64,000 nt of DNA from Haloarcula litorea (GTDB lineage Archaea; Halobacteriota; Halobacteria; Halobacteriales; Haloarculaceae): positions 434,001-498,000 of the forward strand of contig NZ_CP119779.1 of assembly GCF_029338195.1 (NCBI RefSeq), given 5' to 3'. The position numbers and the translations under genes were made by a program. The notes beneath the pieces were generated by a model. The model made no database searches and was not told the origin of the DNA. It saw only the letters and a list, made by a program, of their open reading frames with translations. Below are positions 34,630-46,927 of this stretch, in pieces; the first letter of the stretch is position 1, and every line of letters starts with the position of its first letter.

Positions 34630-35670
34630 ATGTCTACGAAACGAGGACGCATCCAGATAACTGGATTCGACACGGAGCGAGTGACCGACCGCGAGAGCCT
34701 GTCGGCCTGGAGCGAAGGGACGGAGCAAGGCGGGACCGAGGGGCGCTGGAAGCGCGCCTGGCGGCGGTTCCGCGAGAACCGCGCGGCGATGCTGGGGGTC
34801 TACGTCGTCGCCCTCATGTCGGTGCTGGCACTGCTGTCCCAGCCCGTCGTCGTCTTCGGCATCCCCATCCAGCCGTTCTCCATCGTCCCGTACGAACCGG
34901 ACCAGATCCTCTACCTGTCGGACCCGAGCCTCGAACGGTTCAACGCGCCGACGCTTGCCCACCCGATGGGGCTGGACGCCAACGGGCGTGACATCCTCTC
35001 GCGGCTGCTTGTCGGCGGCCGGATCAGCATCTCCATCGGCTTCGTCGTGGTGTTCATCACCGGCTCGATCGGGATGGCCTACGGCGCGATCGCCGGCTAC
35101 TACGGCGGGTGGATCGACGAGGTGATGATGCGGTTCGTCGACGTCATCTTCGCGTTCCCCGGCCTGGTGCTGGCGCTGGTCATCGTCGCCCTGCTGGGCG
35201 GGGGCTACGTCTCGCTGGTCATCGCGTTCACCGTCCCCGGGTGGGCGAGCTACGCCCGCCTCATCCGCGGGGAGGTGCTGTCGGTCAAGGAAGACGAGTA
35301 CGTCCTGGCCGCCCGGGCGCTGGGTGCCCGGGACCGCTCGGTCATCTTCCGGCACATCGTCCCCAACGCCCTGGCACCGCTGATCGTGCAGGCGTCGCTG
35401 GCGATCGGGACGGTCGTCATCGGCGTCGCCGCGCTCGGGTTCCTCGGGCTGGGCTTCCCGCCCGGCACGCCCGAGTGGGGGACGATGCTGAACCAGACCC
35501 GGTCGACCATCATCACCGGACCGGGCGGCACCATCCCCTGGTGGGTGACCATCTTCCCCGGCGGTGCCATCTTCCTGTTCGTGATGTCGATGAACATGAT
35601 CGGTGACGGCATCAACGACGCGCTAGACGCACAGGAGATCAGCGCCGCCGGCGCGGGAGGTGCCGAATGA
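34630..35670 (+). CDS. Dipeptide/oligopeptide-type ABC transporter permease (DppC-like)
   Basis: This 346-residue second permease has a polar N-terminal 45 residues including RFRENRAAMLG, the usual OppC_N motif, then six helices. HPMGLDANGRDILSRLLVGGRIS is the conserved DppC segment before the permease domain, and the EAA loop (EYVLAARALGARDRSVIFRH) is near residue 220. It pairs with the DppB-like subunit. The ATPase gene overlaps its stop by four bases. Confidence 0.92.
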   Translation: MSTKRGRIQITGFDTERVTDRESLSAWSEGTEQGGTEGRWKRAWRRFRENRAAMLGVYVVALMSVLALLSQPVVVFGIPIQPFSIVPYEPDQILYLSDPSLERFNAPTLAHPMGLDANGRDILSRLLVGGRISISIGFVVVFITGSIGMAYGAIAGYYGGWIDEVMMRFVDVIFAFPGLVLALVIVALLGGGYVSLVIAFTVPGWASYARLIRGEVLSVKEDEYVLAARALGARDRSVIFRHIVPNALAPLIVQASLAIGTVVIGVAALGFLGLGFPPGTPEWGTMLNQTRSTIITGPGGTIPWWVTIFPGGAIFLFVMSMNMIGDGINDALDAQEISAAGAGGAE

Positions 35671-36734
35671 CGCTGCTGGAGGTGGACGACCTCACCGTCA
35701 AGTTCTACACGGAGGACGGGGTCGTCACCGCCGTCGACGACCTCTCCTACCGGATCGAGAGCGGGGAGACCTTCGGCGTCGTCGGCGAGAGCGGGGCCGG
35801 CAAGTCCGTCACCGCCCTCTCGCTGATGCGGCTCATCGAGGACCCCGGCCGGATCGAGAGCGGCTCGATCCGGTTCAAGGGCGAGGACATCCTGGAGATG
35901 AGCGAGGAGGAGGTCCGCTCCGTGCGGGGCAACGAGATCGCGATGATCTTCCAGGACGCCCAGACCGCGCTCAACCCCGTCTACACCGTCGGCGAGCAGA
36001 TCTCCGAAGCGATCCGCCACCACCTCGACTACGGCGACGACGAGGCCCGCGACCGGGCCGTCCACCTGCTCGACCGGGTCGGGATCCCCGACGCGGAACA
36101 CCGCTACGACGACTACCCACACGAGTTCTCCGGCGGGATGCAACAGCGGGCGGTCATCGCGATGGCCCTGTCCTGTGACCCGGACCTGCTCATCGCCGAC
36201 GAGCCGACGACGGCGCTGGACGTCACCACGGAGGCGAAGATCTTAGACGAGATCCAGGACCTCGCCGACGAGTTCGACACGGCGGTCCAGCTCATCACCC
36301 ACGACCTCGGCGTCGTCGCGAAGATCTGCGAGCGCGTGATGGTGATGTACGCCGGCGAGACCGTCGAGAAAGCGTCGGTCGAGGACCTCTACTACGACCC
36401 CAAACACCCCTACACCGTGGGGCTGATGGGGTCGATCCCGCGCATCGGCGACGAGCGCGAGCGGCTCCAGACCATCCCCGGGACGATGCCGGACCTGGTC
36501 GACGTGCCGCCCGGGTGTCCGTTCCACCCGCGGTGCCCGTACGCCGAGGAGTCGTGTGCGCGGACGGAGCCGCCGCTCGTGGACCCCGACACCGGACGGG
36601 AGGCCACGCTCGACGACGAGCGAGCGGCCTCCTGTCTCGCCTACACCGGCGACCTCGACGGCGACCTGGACTACGAGGTCCACGTCGAGGGCGAGGAGCC
36701 GGTCATCACCGAGGAGGGAACCGATGTCCAGTGA
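35667..36734 (+). CDS. Dipeptide/oligopeptide-type ABC transporter ATPase (DppD-like)
   Basis: This 355-residue ATPase has Walker A GESGAGKS (residues 40-47), signature FSGGMQQR, Walker B LLIADEPTTALD and an H-loop THDLG. The C-terminal oligo_HPY region carries cysteines in the pattern CPFHPRCPYAEESC, in place to bind an iron-sulfur cluster as in known Dpp/Opp ATPases. It forms a heterodimer with the next gene product. The start overlaps the permease stop (ATGA), and its own end overlaps the next gene. Confidence 0.92.
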   Translation: MTLLEVDDLTVKFYTEDGVVTAVDDLSYRIESGETFGVVGESGAGKSVTALSLMRLIEDPGRIESGSIRFKGEDILEMSEEEVRSVRGNEIAMIFQDAQTALNPVYTVGEQISEAIRHHLDYGDDEARDRAVHLLDRVGIPDAEHRYDDYPHEFSGGMQQRAVIAMALSCDPDLLIADEPTTALDVTTEAKILDEIQDLADEFDTAVQLITHDLGVVAKICERVMVMYAGETVEKASVEDLYYDPKHPYTVGLMGSIPRIGDERERLQTIPGTMPDLVDVPPGCPFHPRCPYAEESCARTEPPLVDPDTGREATLDDERAASCLAYTGDLDGDLDYEVHVEGEEPVITEEGTDVQ

Positions 36735-38058
36735 CGACCCCATCCTCCGCGTGGAGGGGCTGAAGAAGTACTACGACGCCTCCAGCGGGTTCATCGACGG
36801 CCTGCTGGGCGAGTCGCGTGACGTGAAGGCCGTCGACGGCGTCGACATCGACCTCGCCGAGGGCGAGACGCTGGGCGTCGTCGGCGAGTCCGGCTGCGGG
36901 AAGACGACCCTGGGCCGGGCACTCCTGCGGCTGACCGAACCCACCGAGGGGTCGGTGTACTACCGCGGCCAGGACCTCACCGAGCTGGGCTCCAGCGAAC
37001 TCCGGGACCTCCGGAAGGACCTGCAGTACATCTTCCAGGACCCGTTCGCCAGCCTCAATCCGCGACTGACCGTCGGGGACATCATCGGTGAGCCACTGGA
37101 CATCCACGACATCGCCGACGGCGAGGAGCGCCAGCAGCGCATCTACGACCTGCTGGAGACGGTGGGGCTGAACGCAAGCCACACCAACCGCTACCCCCAC
37201 GAGTTCTCCGGCGGCCAGCGCCAGCGCATCGGCATCGCCCGCGCGCTGGCGGTCGACCCGGAGGTCATCATCTGCGACGAGCCGGTGTCGGCGCTGGACG
37301 TCTCCGTCCAGGCACAGATCCTGAATCTGCTGGAGGACCTGCAAGACGAGTACGGCCTCTCGTACATCTTCATCGCCCACGACCTGAGCGTCGTCGAGCA
37401 CATCTCCGACCGGATCGCCGTGATGTACCTCGGCGAGATCGCGGAGGTCGGGACGACCGAGGAGATCTTCGAGCCGCCGTACCACCCGTACACGGAGGCG
37501 CTGCTGTCGGCGGTGCCCGAACCGGACCCGGCCTGGGAGGGCGAGGAGATCTTCCTCCCCGGGACGGTACCGTCGCCGATGAACCCGCCGTCGGGCTGTC
37601 GGTTCCACACCCGCTGCCCGCAGGTCATCCAGCCCGCCGAGTACGACCTCGAACAGCCCGCCTGGCGGTCGGTGATGGACCTGAAACTGCGCGCGGCCGG
37701 TGCCGAGGACGTGGACTCCCTGACCGCCGTCACCGAAGACAGCGTCGACGACCCGGTGACGCTGGGTCGGGAGCGGATCGGCGAACTGGTCCGCGAGGAG
37801 TTCGACCTCCCCGACCGGCTGTCGGACCCGGCTGCCGAGGACGAGCTCTCCTCGGCCATCGACCGGCTCTCCGACGGCGACATCGAGGGGGCGGCGGCGA
37901 CGCTCGACGAGGCGTTCGTCTCGCCCTGCGAGCGGGACGAACCCCGCGACGTGGCGATGAGCGACAGTCACGCCATCGCCTGTCACCTCCACGACGACGA
38001 GTACGTCGACGACCCGGCCGAGAACGGCGGGACCGACGACGCCGTCGCGGACGACTGA
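36724..38058 (+). CDS. Dipeptide/oligopeptide-type ABC transporter ATPase (DppF-like) with a long C-terminal insert
   Basis: The 444-residue ATPase has Walker [10 protein letters not shown], signature FSGGQRQR and Walker [13 protein letters not shown]. Typical DppF proteins are about 330 residues. Here roughly 100 acidic residues separate CRFHTRCP from the later cysteines (SPCERDEP and IACHL), so the oligo_HPY cysteine cluster is split by an insert. The insert is helical ([17 protein letters not shown] and following) and of unknown role. The ATG at 36724 overlaps the DppD-like gene by 11 bases. Confidence 0.9.
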   Translation: MSSDDPILRVEGLKKYYDASSGFIDGLLGESRDVKAVDGVDIDLAEGETLGVVGESGCGKTTLGRALLRLTEPTEGSVYYRGQDLTELGSSELRDLRKDLQYIFQDPFASLNPRLTVGDIIGEPLDIHDIADGEERQQRIYDLLETVGLNASHTNRYPHEFSGGQRQRIGIARALAVDPEVIICDEPVSALDVSVQAQILNLLEDLQDEYGLSYIFIAHDLSVVEHISDRIAVMYLGEIAEVGTTEEIFEPPYHPYTEALLSAVPEPDPAWEGEEIFLPGTVPSPMNPPSGCRFHTRCPQVIQPAEYDLEQPAWRSVMDLKLRAAGAEDVDSLTAVTEDSVDDPVTLGRERIGELVREEFDLPDRLSDPAAEDELSSAIDRLSDGDIEGAAATLDEAFVSPCERDEPRDVAMSDSHAIACHLHDDEYVDDPAENGGTDDAVADD

Positions 38059-38099
38059 CCGACGAAACGTTTTCGCTTCTCCCGCCCGAACGGCCGGTA

Positions 38100-38636
38100 A
38101 TGCGCCGCATCTACGAGTCGGACGCCATCGCGCGTGACGACGACGACTCGTTCGCCCCCAACGAGCGCGACGACGACTACTCCCCGTCGGCGATGCGCTC
38201 GCTCCCGAGCAGCTCGCTCAGCGGGCTGTTGCTCCCGACGCGGCTCCGACACCGCGCGCTCTCCGTCACCGTCGAGACGCCGGCGTCGACCTACGGAGTG
38301 GGCGAGGAGATCCCCATCCGCGTGACCCTGCGGAACCGCTACCCGTTCCCCGTCGTCCTCCGGACGCCGACGCCGCGGCTCTGGAACTGGCACGTCGACG
38401 GCGCACCGGAGGCCTCTCGGGTCCCCGAGGCGGTCCCCGAAGAGCCGCGCGAGTTCACGTTCGACCGGAGCGAGCGCAAGCAGTTCCACCGCCGCTGGCG
38501 ACAGCTGTTCAAGGTGACCGACCGGGAGTGGGAGGACGCCGCCCCCGGGGAGTACACCATCGGGGCGTACCTCGACGTCGACGACCCCGAGGAGAAGGGC
38601 CTGGCCGACGAGACGACCGTCCGGATCGAGCGTTAG
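38100..38636 (+). CDS. Hypothetical protein with a BsuPI-like beta domain
   Basis: The first 60 residues of this 178-residue protein are acidic and disordered-looking. The rest resembles the intracellular proteinase inhibitor (BsuPI) fold, an immunoglobulin-like domain: VETPASTYGVGEEIPIRVTL, RNRYPFPVVL and a closing PGEYTIGAYL strand. There is no signal peptide, so it is cytoplasmic. Function is unknown. It lies 41 bases after the ABC operon and could be read through from it. Its stop overlaps the convergent kinase gene. Confidence 0.65.
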   Translation: MRRIYESDAIARDDDDSFAPNERDDDYSPSAMRSLPSSSLSGLLLPTRLRHRALSVTVETPASTYGVGEEIPIRVTLRNRYPFPVVLRTPTPRLWNWHVDGAPEASRVPEAVPEEPREFTFDRSERKQFHRRWRQLFKVTDREWEDAAPGEYTIGAYLDVDDPEEKGLADETTVRIER

Positions 38637-40609
38637 GGCGACCGCGTGCCGACCGCTCCGCGGTGGGACCGGTCGTCGCGCTCGGCGCGGGGATCGTCGG
38701 GAGGCGCGGCGAGCCGGACGGTGACGGTCGTCTGTGCGGCGTCGGCGGTCGTCACGGTGCCGCCGAGGCCGGTGACGATCCAGTCGACCAACCGGAACCC
38801 CAGACCGGTCCCGTGTTCGAGCTGTGTCTCCCGGCCCGTCTCCAGCGCGAGTCGCTCCGTGTCCTCGATGCCGTCGCCGGCGTCCCGGACGTGGATCGCG
38901 ACCCGGCCGCCGTCGCGCTCGACGCGGAACGTGACCGGCGGTGCGCCGTGTGTCGCGGCGTTCTCGCCGAGCTCACGGAGGACGGTGCGGAGCCGGTCGG
39001 TCGCCATCACGGCGCAGTGGTCGGGCGCGTCGACGCGGATCCCGACCTCGGGGTGCTCCTCGCTGAGTTCGGCGGCGACGCTCGTGACGTCCGCGACGGC
39101 GTCGCGCTGGTCGAGTGGCTGAGGGTCCGTCACCGCCGCCTCCAGAGTCCGGGCCTTCTCGCTGAGCGCCGTGAGGTCCGCGGCCGTGGCCTCGATCCGT
39201 CTCGCGATGTCGGCGGTCTCGCCGTCGGTCCGCTCGGCGAGCACCTCGGCGTACCCGCCGACCACGGTCATGTCGTTGCGGAGGTTGTGCCGGAGCACAC
39301 GGTTCAGGACGCCGACGAGCCGCCGCCGGCGCTTCCGGACGGTGACGTCCCGCTGGAAGCCGACGAAGTGGGTCACGTCGCCGTCCTCGTCCGTGACGGG
39401 CGCGAGCGTCACCTCGTTCCAGAACGGGGTGCCGTCGGCGCGGTAGTTCAGTAGCTCCGTCCGGACGGGCTCGCGGTCGGCGATCCCCGCGCGGAGCTCC
39501 GCGACCGCCGTCTCGTCCGTGTTCGCGCCCTGCAGGAACCGGCAGTTCCGGCCCAGCACGTCGTCGCGGTCGTAGCCGGTCAGGCGCTCGAACTCGGGGT
39601 TGGCGTACACCACCGGCAGGTCGTCGTCGGTCGCGTCGGCGATGGTGATCCCGACCGAGGCCGCCTCCAGCGCCCGGCTCTTGACCCGGAGCTCGCGCTC
39701 GCGTTCCCGACGGTCGGTGACGTCCCTGACGATGGAGTGGACGTATTCGTCCCCGTCGAGTTCGACGACGTTGGCGCTGATCTCGACGGGCACCGCCGTC
39801 CCGTCGCGGCGGGTGACGACGAGCTGTCGCCCGTCGACCCGATCCCAGGTCCCGTCGTCTTCGGTACACCGTTCGAGGACACGCTCGTAGCGCTCCCGGT
39901 CGTCGTCCGGGTGGAGGTCGAAGACGGTCCGTTCACGGAGGGCGGCGCGGTCGTAGCCTGTCAGCTCCGCGGCCGTCTCGTTGGCCTCGACGACGGCCCC
40001 GGTCTCGGGTTCGATCAGGAGGATCGCGTTCGGTGCCGTCTCGAGCAGGGAGGCGTACTTGTCCTGCGTGTCGCTGAGTTCGCGCTCGCGGGCCGCGAGT
40101 TCGCGCTCGTGGGCCGCGCCGTCGAGCGCGCGGCCGATCAGCCGCGCGACGAGCTCCACCAGCAGCTTCTCCTCGGCGTCGAACTCGTCGCCGCGGGCCT
40201 CGCGGGAGACGAAACAGACCGTCCCGTAGGTCTCGCCCCGGACGAAGACGGTGGTCCCCAGGTAGCAGTCGAGCCCGTGCTCCTCGTAGGCGGGGTCGTC
40301 GGCCCACCCCTGCGCCGGGGCGTCCGAGAGCGCGACCGCGGCGTCCCGCTCGACGGTGCGCCGACAGTAGGTCGTGGTGTGATCGAGCGTCGAGTCCGGC
40401 GGGAACAGGTCCGTCGGCCCGCCGACGCTCGCGACGACGGTGTGGGTCCCGTCGGCGTCGAACCGCTGGACGTGCCCGTTCTCGACGCCGAGCGCGTCCC
40501 GCGCGGTCGCGAGGAGCCGGCGCTGGGTCTCCGCCAGCGTCAGCTCCTCGTCCTCGACGACCTCGTACAACTGCCGGCGGACCGCCTCGCTGTCTGTATC
40601 GGAGGGCAT
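38633..40609 (-). CDS. GAF-PAS-LOV sensor histidine kinase
   Basis: The 658-residue cytoplasmic kinase has a GAF domain (about residues 25-165), a PAS domain (185-300), a second PAS domain (310-425), a dimerisation helix with H441 in VLRHNLRNDM, and an ATPase domain with N-box ELGENAATHG and a GDGIEDTE glycine box. The second PAS contains GRNCRFLQG (353-361), the flavin-cysteine signature of LOV photosensors with C356 as adduct residue, and GTPFWNEV near 393. It is therefore a candidate blue-light sensor. No response regulator is adjacent. The ATG at 40609 gives the start of the GAF helix. Confidence 0.88.
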   Translation of the reverse strand: MPSDTDSEAVRRQLYEVVEDEELTLAETQRRLLATARDALGVENGHVQRFDADGTHTVVASVGGPTDLFPPDSTLDHTTTYCRRTVERDAAVALSDAPAQGWADDPAYEEHGLDCYLGTTVFVRGETYGTVCFVSREARGDEFDAEEKLLVELVARLIGRALDGAAHERELAARERELSDTQDKYASLLETAPNAILLIEPETGAVVEANETAAELTGYDRAALRERTVFDLHPDDDRERYERVLERCTEDDGTWDRVDGRQLVVTRRDGTAVPVEISANVVELDGDEYVHSIVRDVTDRRERERELRVKSRALEAASVGITIADATDDDLPVVYANPEFERLTGYDRDDVLGRNCRFLQGANTDETAVAELRAGIADREPVRTELLNYRADGTPFWNEVTLAPVTDEDGDVTHFVGFQRDVTVRKRRRRLVGVLNRVLRHNLRNDMTVVGGYAEVLAERTDGETADIARRIEATAADLTALSEKARTLEAAVTDPQPLDQRDAVADVTSVAAELSEEHPEVGIRVDAPDHCAVMATDRLRTVLRELGENAATHGAPPVTFRVERDGGRVAIHVRDAGDGIEDTERLALETGRETQLEHGTGLGFRLVDWIVTGLGGTVTTADAAQTTVTVRLAAPPDDPRAERDDRSHRGAVGTRSP

Positions 40610-40722
40610 ACTGTGGTGGCCCGGTACCACAGCAAAGGGATCGCCGCAAAAACGTCTGGTGCCTAACTGCTATGTGTCCAGCAAACGGCGTGACCGCCCG
40701 GCCGGCGGAGGGCCCGTCGACC

Positions 40723-43932
<3,210 letters not shown>

Positions 43933-43955
43933 TGTCCGACCGGAGTCTACACATC

Positions 43956-43963
43956 GTAATAAG
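43956..43963 (-). promoter_or_regulatory. TATA box for carB
   Basis: The minus-strand sequence cttattac is 24-31 bases before the carB start. The same eight bases attacgat occur again about 50 bases further upstream (44003-44010 on the plus strand as atcgtaat), which might be a second promoter or part of an operator. Confidence 0.55.
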
Positions 43964-44126
43964 CCCGGCGAAAAGATACGAGTCTCGAAGTCGGATTTCG
44001 AATATCGTAATGCGACGGGTTCACACGGGGGAGTGTCCCACCCGCGATCGCTCACCGACGGCTGTCCGTCCGGTCCTGCTCGACCGCGCGACGGCGTGGT
44101 GTCGGACCGGAAGGTCGGTGCCGCGA

Positions 44127-44357
44127 TCAGTTGTCGCCGTCGGAGAGGCGGTAGCGGTACGGCTGGTCCTGGATGACCTCGACCTCGCCGGTCTGGGCGC
44201 GACGACCCAGTACCGTCGCGACGCGGTGGGCGCTGTCGAACTCCTCGTCGTGTTCCTCCAGCACGCGGAGGATCTCGCGTGCGGTCATCGGCCCGTCGGC
44301 GTCGGCGTCGTCGAGCACGGCGCGGATGCGCTCGAACTCGCCGTGGCGGATGGCCAT
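44127..44357 (-). CDS. Small winged-helix-like DNA-binding protein
   Basis: The 76-residue protein has a helix-turn-helix-like layout: RHGEFERIRAVLDD, MTAREILRVLEEH and a putative recognition helix SAHRVATVLGRRA, then a two-strand wing. It resembles small haloarchaeal HTH proteins of unknown target. It lies 194 bases upstream of carB on the same strand, with its own TATA box, and might regulate it, though that is inference. The ATG at 44357 fits the promoter spacing. Confidence 0.7.
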   Translation of the reverse strand: MAIRHGEFERIRAVLDDADADGPMTAREILRVLEEHDEEFDSAHRVATVLGRRAQTGEVEVIQDQPYRYRLSDGDN

Positions 44358-44381
44358 ACCTGTCTTCAGTACCCCAAACCT

Positions 44382-44388
44382 CATATAA
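44382..44388 (-). promoter_or_regulatory. TATA box for the small HTH gene
   Basis: The minus-strand ttatatg is centred about 28 bases upstream of the ATG at 44357, predicting a leaderless transcript. Confidence 0.6.
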
Positions 44389-44522
44389 CACCGTCAGACA
44401 GCCGTCAGACGGCGTTTCTCGGGAAATCACCGGACTGCGCGGTGTCCGCCGGTCGTCACCGACTGTCATACGTCATCGCCGCCCGGTCTCCCGAATCGTC
44501 CGCCGTCTATATAGCCGTCGCC

Positions 44523-45266
44523 TCAGTCGACGGGGGTCGCGGTCGGCGTGACGGCCGATGCGTTGCCCCACTGTTCGTCGACCCACGCGGGACGCTCGAC
44601 GCTCGTCTCGCCGACGGCCGAGTACCGAAACCGGTAGCTGATCGAGACGTCACGGGTCTCGTCCCGGAACGCGAGCGTGAACGACCGGACAAGCCCCGCG
44701 GGCGTCACCGACAGGCCGACCGTGTAGTTCTCCAGTCCCGCCGCGTCCGCGGGTGGCCGTGCGACCGTCACCGCCACCCCACCCTCGCGTTCGCCGACCT
44801 GCGCCGGACCGGTCGGGAGGTACGCCTCGATCAGCCGCCCGGTGATGCGACCGAAGCCGTCGGTCCCGTCGGTCGGCCCCTCGTACTCGTACCTGACGCC
44901 GAGGGGCCGCTGCTCGCGGCGGTACTCCGCCCGCCCGTCAGAGAACACCGTCTGGCTGTACCGCTCGCCGAACCGCTCCCCGCGGTACCGGAACCGGCCG
45001 TCCCGACCGACCCGGAGGGCGAACCGACGCTCGCGGTCGCCCACCCGTTCGACGAGGGTCAGCGTGTAGGTGGTGTCCGCGAGCGCGGCCTCGTGTGCGC
45101 TCGCGAGGGCGGTCGGACTGACGACCCCGTCCGTGGTGACGCCGGGCGCGACGGTCCGGGTCTCCGGCACCGGCGCGGGCGTGACCGTCGCCCGGTCCCC
45201 GGCCGCGAACCCGCCACACCCCGCCAGCAGGAGGCAGGCGACGACGGTGACGGCGCGGCGGTCCAT
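44523..45266 (-). CDS. Haloarchaeal lipoprotein (DUF7537-like)
   Basis: The 247-residue product begins with a short signal and lipobox LLAGC (C17), so it is an exported lipoprotein. After a threonine/proline-rich linker it has a strand-rich domain beginning TYTLTLVERVGDRERRF and continuing in repeated amphipathic strands, the style of DUF7537 lipoproteins (LolA/LppX-like in general shape). Such proteins are abundant in haloarchaea; the role is unknown. A polar tail ends TPTATPVD. Confidence 0.75.
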   Translation of the reverse strand: MDRRAVTVVACLLLAGCGGFAAGDRATVTPAPVPETRTVAPGVTTDGVVSPTALASAHEAALADTTYTLTLVERVGDRERRFALRVGRDGRFRYRGERFGERYSQTVFSDGRAEYRREQRPLGVRYEYEGPTDGTDGFGRITGRLIEAYLPTGPAQVGEREGGVAVTVARPPADAAGLENYTVGLSVTPAGLVRSFTLAFRDETRDVSISYRFRYSAVGETSVERPAWVDEQWGNASAVTPTATPVD

Positions 45267-45326
45267 ACCGGACAGTCGGACCAGAGCGAGAAGAGCGTGC
45301 TGCCGGTCGGGCTGGCGTGCCCGGGG

Positions 45327-45361
45327 CGACTCACACCGCCGAGTCGTGCCGGTCGTCGAAG
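45327..45361. repeat. 35-bp direct repeat, copy 1 (intergenic)
   Basis: These 35 bases are identical to 45468-45502. The other copy encodes the last residues and stop of the DUF5815 gene, so this one is a duplicated gene tail: on the minus strand it reads FDDRHDSAV and stop. It contains only a six-base stem because its flanks differ. It marks a small tandem duplication of about 141 bases, the rest of which has diverged. Confidence 0.75.
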
Positions 45362-45463
45362 CGCCGGGAGACGTGTCTCCCGAGGTTTCGCCCGCGTGGT
45401 TCGCGGGTCACGTCGTTCCCCGCTCACACCGACGCGCGAAACTCCCGCTGGAACTCCGACTCG

Positions 45464-45490
45464 GGCACGACTCACACCGCCGAGTCGTGC
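45464..45490 (-). terminator. Hairpin over the stop codon of the DUF5815 gene
   Basis: The arms gcacgactc and gagtcgtgc form a nine-base perfect stem around an eight-base loop, spanning the last codons and the stop of the DUF5815 gene. It may act in termination or mRNA stability. There is no adjacent T-run. Confidence 0.35.
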
Positions 45491-45502
45491 CGGTCGTCGA
45501 AG
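45468..45502. repeat. 35-bp direct repeat, copy 2 (inside the 3' end of the DUF5815 gene)
   Basis: This copy supplies the final ten codons and stop codon of the DUF5815 gene and is the presumed source of the copy at 45327-45361. The repeat starts are 141 bases apart. Confidence 0.75.
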
Positions 45503-46008
45503 TTCCGTTCCGCGCGGTACTCCTCGACGAACGCGCCCACGTCGAACTGGAGCATCTGCTCCTCGAACTCCTCCATCACGGCGTCGTCCTCCGCGTGGCT
45601 GACGGCGTGTTCCATCAGTTCGACCAGCAGTTCCACGACGATCTCGTGGAGCCGGCGGGAGTCGAAGTCCGTGACCCACGCCATCGAGAAGCCGACCGCG
45701 CCGTCCTCGGAGCTGTCGATGGCCGCGACCTTCTCGGGGAACTCCTCCATCACGATGCCCATCAGGTGGGCCGTGGTGAACTCGTCGTGGTCGTCCGTCG
45801 GCTCGACGGTCTCGTCGAGCACCTCGACGAGGAACTCCGGCACCCACCGGGCCAGCGGGTGGGCGTCCAGCACGACGGCGTGACGCTCACCGCAGTCGCA
45901 GTCGTAGGCACGGATCCCCATGTGGAGGTCGTCGTGGGTGTCGACGACCTCGCCACAGGGGAGTTCGAGCTCGGACTCGCGCCCGCCGGGCACGCGCGGT
46001 TCTGCCAT
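45472..46008 (-). CDS. DUF5815 family protein
   Basis: The 178-residue acidic protein has a two-cysteine motif YDCDCGERH near residue 38, preceded by LPCGEV (C18), a possible metal site. Long acidic helices make up the rest (LVEVLDETVEP, HEIVVELLVELMEHAVSH). I recognise the pattern of the haloarchaeal DUF5815 family, which has no assigned function. Its C-terminal codons are duplicated downstream of the gene. It has no neighbour close enough to be an operon partner. Confidence 0.75.
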   Translation of the reverse strand: MAEPRVPGGRESELELPCGEVVDTHDDLHMGIRAYDCDCGERHAVVLDAHPLARWVPEFLVEVLDETVEPTDDHDEFTTAHLMGIVMEEFPEKVAAIDSSEDGAVGFSMAWVTDFDSRRLHEIVVELLVELMEHAVSHAEDDAVMEEFEEQMLQFDVGAFVEEYRAERNFDDRHDSAV

Positions 46009-46066
46009 TACCCGTTGTAGGCCCGACGCGAGGTTAAAGGCCGCGGTACGCGAGCCGAGCCGCCGC

Positions 46067-46828
46067 TCACCAGTCCTCGTGTGGGTCGGCCGTCACCTGC
46101 CGGTAGGCGTCGGTGACGACGGCGATGCCGAAGACGGCGACGACCTGTCCGAGGACGGTGGTGACGACCGTCGTCAGGGCCGGGGGCAGCGTCACCGGGA
46201 GGAACTGCAGCGGCAGCGTCACGACGATGCCGAGGACGAACAGGACGACGACCAGCCCCGTAACCGGGAGCAGGGCGTCCGAGACCAGCCCGACGCTGTT
46301 CCGGACCGCGTCCAGGACGCCGCTGTCGTTCAGTGCGACCTCCTGACGGACGAAGGTGAAGAGGACGGCGACGACGATGCCCGGGATGACGAACAGGACG
46401 CTGCCGATCAGTAGCGCGCCGACTGTAACGACGGCGGCGAGGACGGCGGTCAGGGCGGTCGAGCCGAAGTCCCGCGTCACCGTCGACGGCAGCGGTGCGG
46501 CTGCCCCGCTCGCGAACGCGCGGATGGCGACGACGCGGAGCAGCTCGGTGACGAGAAACAGCACCAGCACGCCCGCGACGGCACCCGCGAGCGGGACGTC
46601 GACGGCCAGCCCCGCTTGCTCGGAGACGGCCTGCATCGCCTGTTCGCGTGCCTGTGCGTCACCGGGGAGTGCGGCGAACAGCCGCCGGTAGAACGCGACG
46701 GTGAGCGACTGCGTGACGACGGCGTTGACCAGTCCGAAGAGGACGAACGCCGCGACGAACAGCGCGCCGCGTTCGGACAGGAGGTCGTCGACGCCCGACT
46801 GGAGGGCGGAACCGATGTCCAGGGACAT
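46067..46828 (-). CDS. Haloarchaeal multi-pass membrane protein (DUF7847-like)
   Basis: This 253-residue protein has six hydrophobic helices arranged in pairs. A polar stretch between helices 3 and 4 ends IAVLFTFVRQEVALNDSG-like, a pattern shared with DUF7847 and other glycerophosphoryl-type membrane families in haloarchaea. A short amphipathic N-terminus (MSLDIGSALQSGVDDLLSE) precedes the first helix. No catalytic motif is visible. It is probably transcribed alone. Confidence 0.75.
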   Translation of the reverse strand: MSLDIGSALQSGVDDLLSERGALFVAAFVLFGLVNAVVTQSLTVAFYRRLFAALPGDAQAREQAMQAVSEQAGLAVDVPLAGAVAGVLVLFLVTELLRVVAIRAFASGAAAPLPSTVTRDFGSTALTAVLAAVVTVGALLIGSVLFVIPGIVVAVLFTFVRQEVALNDSGVLDAVRNSVGLVSDALLPVTGLVVVLFVLGIVVTLPLQFLPVTLPPALTTVVTTVLGQVVAVFGIAVVTDAYRQVTADPHEDW

Positions 46829-46927
46829 ATTCGGACGCCCGGTCGGCTGTGTGATAAATCCGGCTACTCCGCGAAACTGCCACGCAGCGGCCGCCGTCGT
46901 CCGCTCAGGCGCACTCGCTGCCGTCCG

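Noticed and set aside
45362-45420. Two small hairpins (arms gggagac/gtctccc and cccgcg/cgcggg) as terminators
   Set aside because: Short GC hairpins are expected by chance at this GC content and no T-run follows them.
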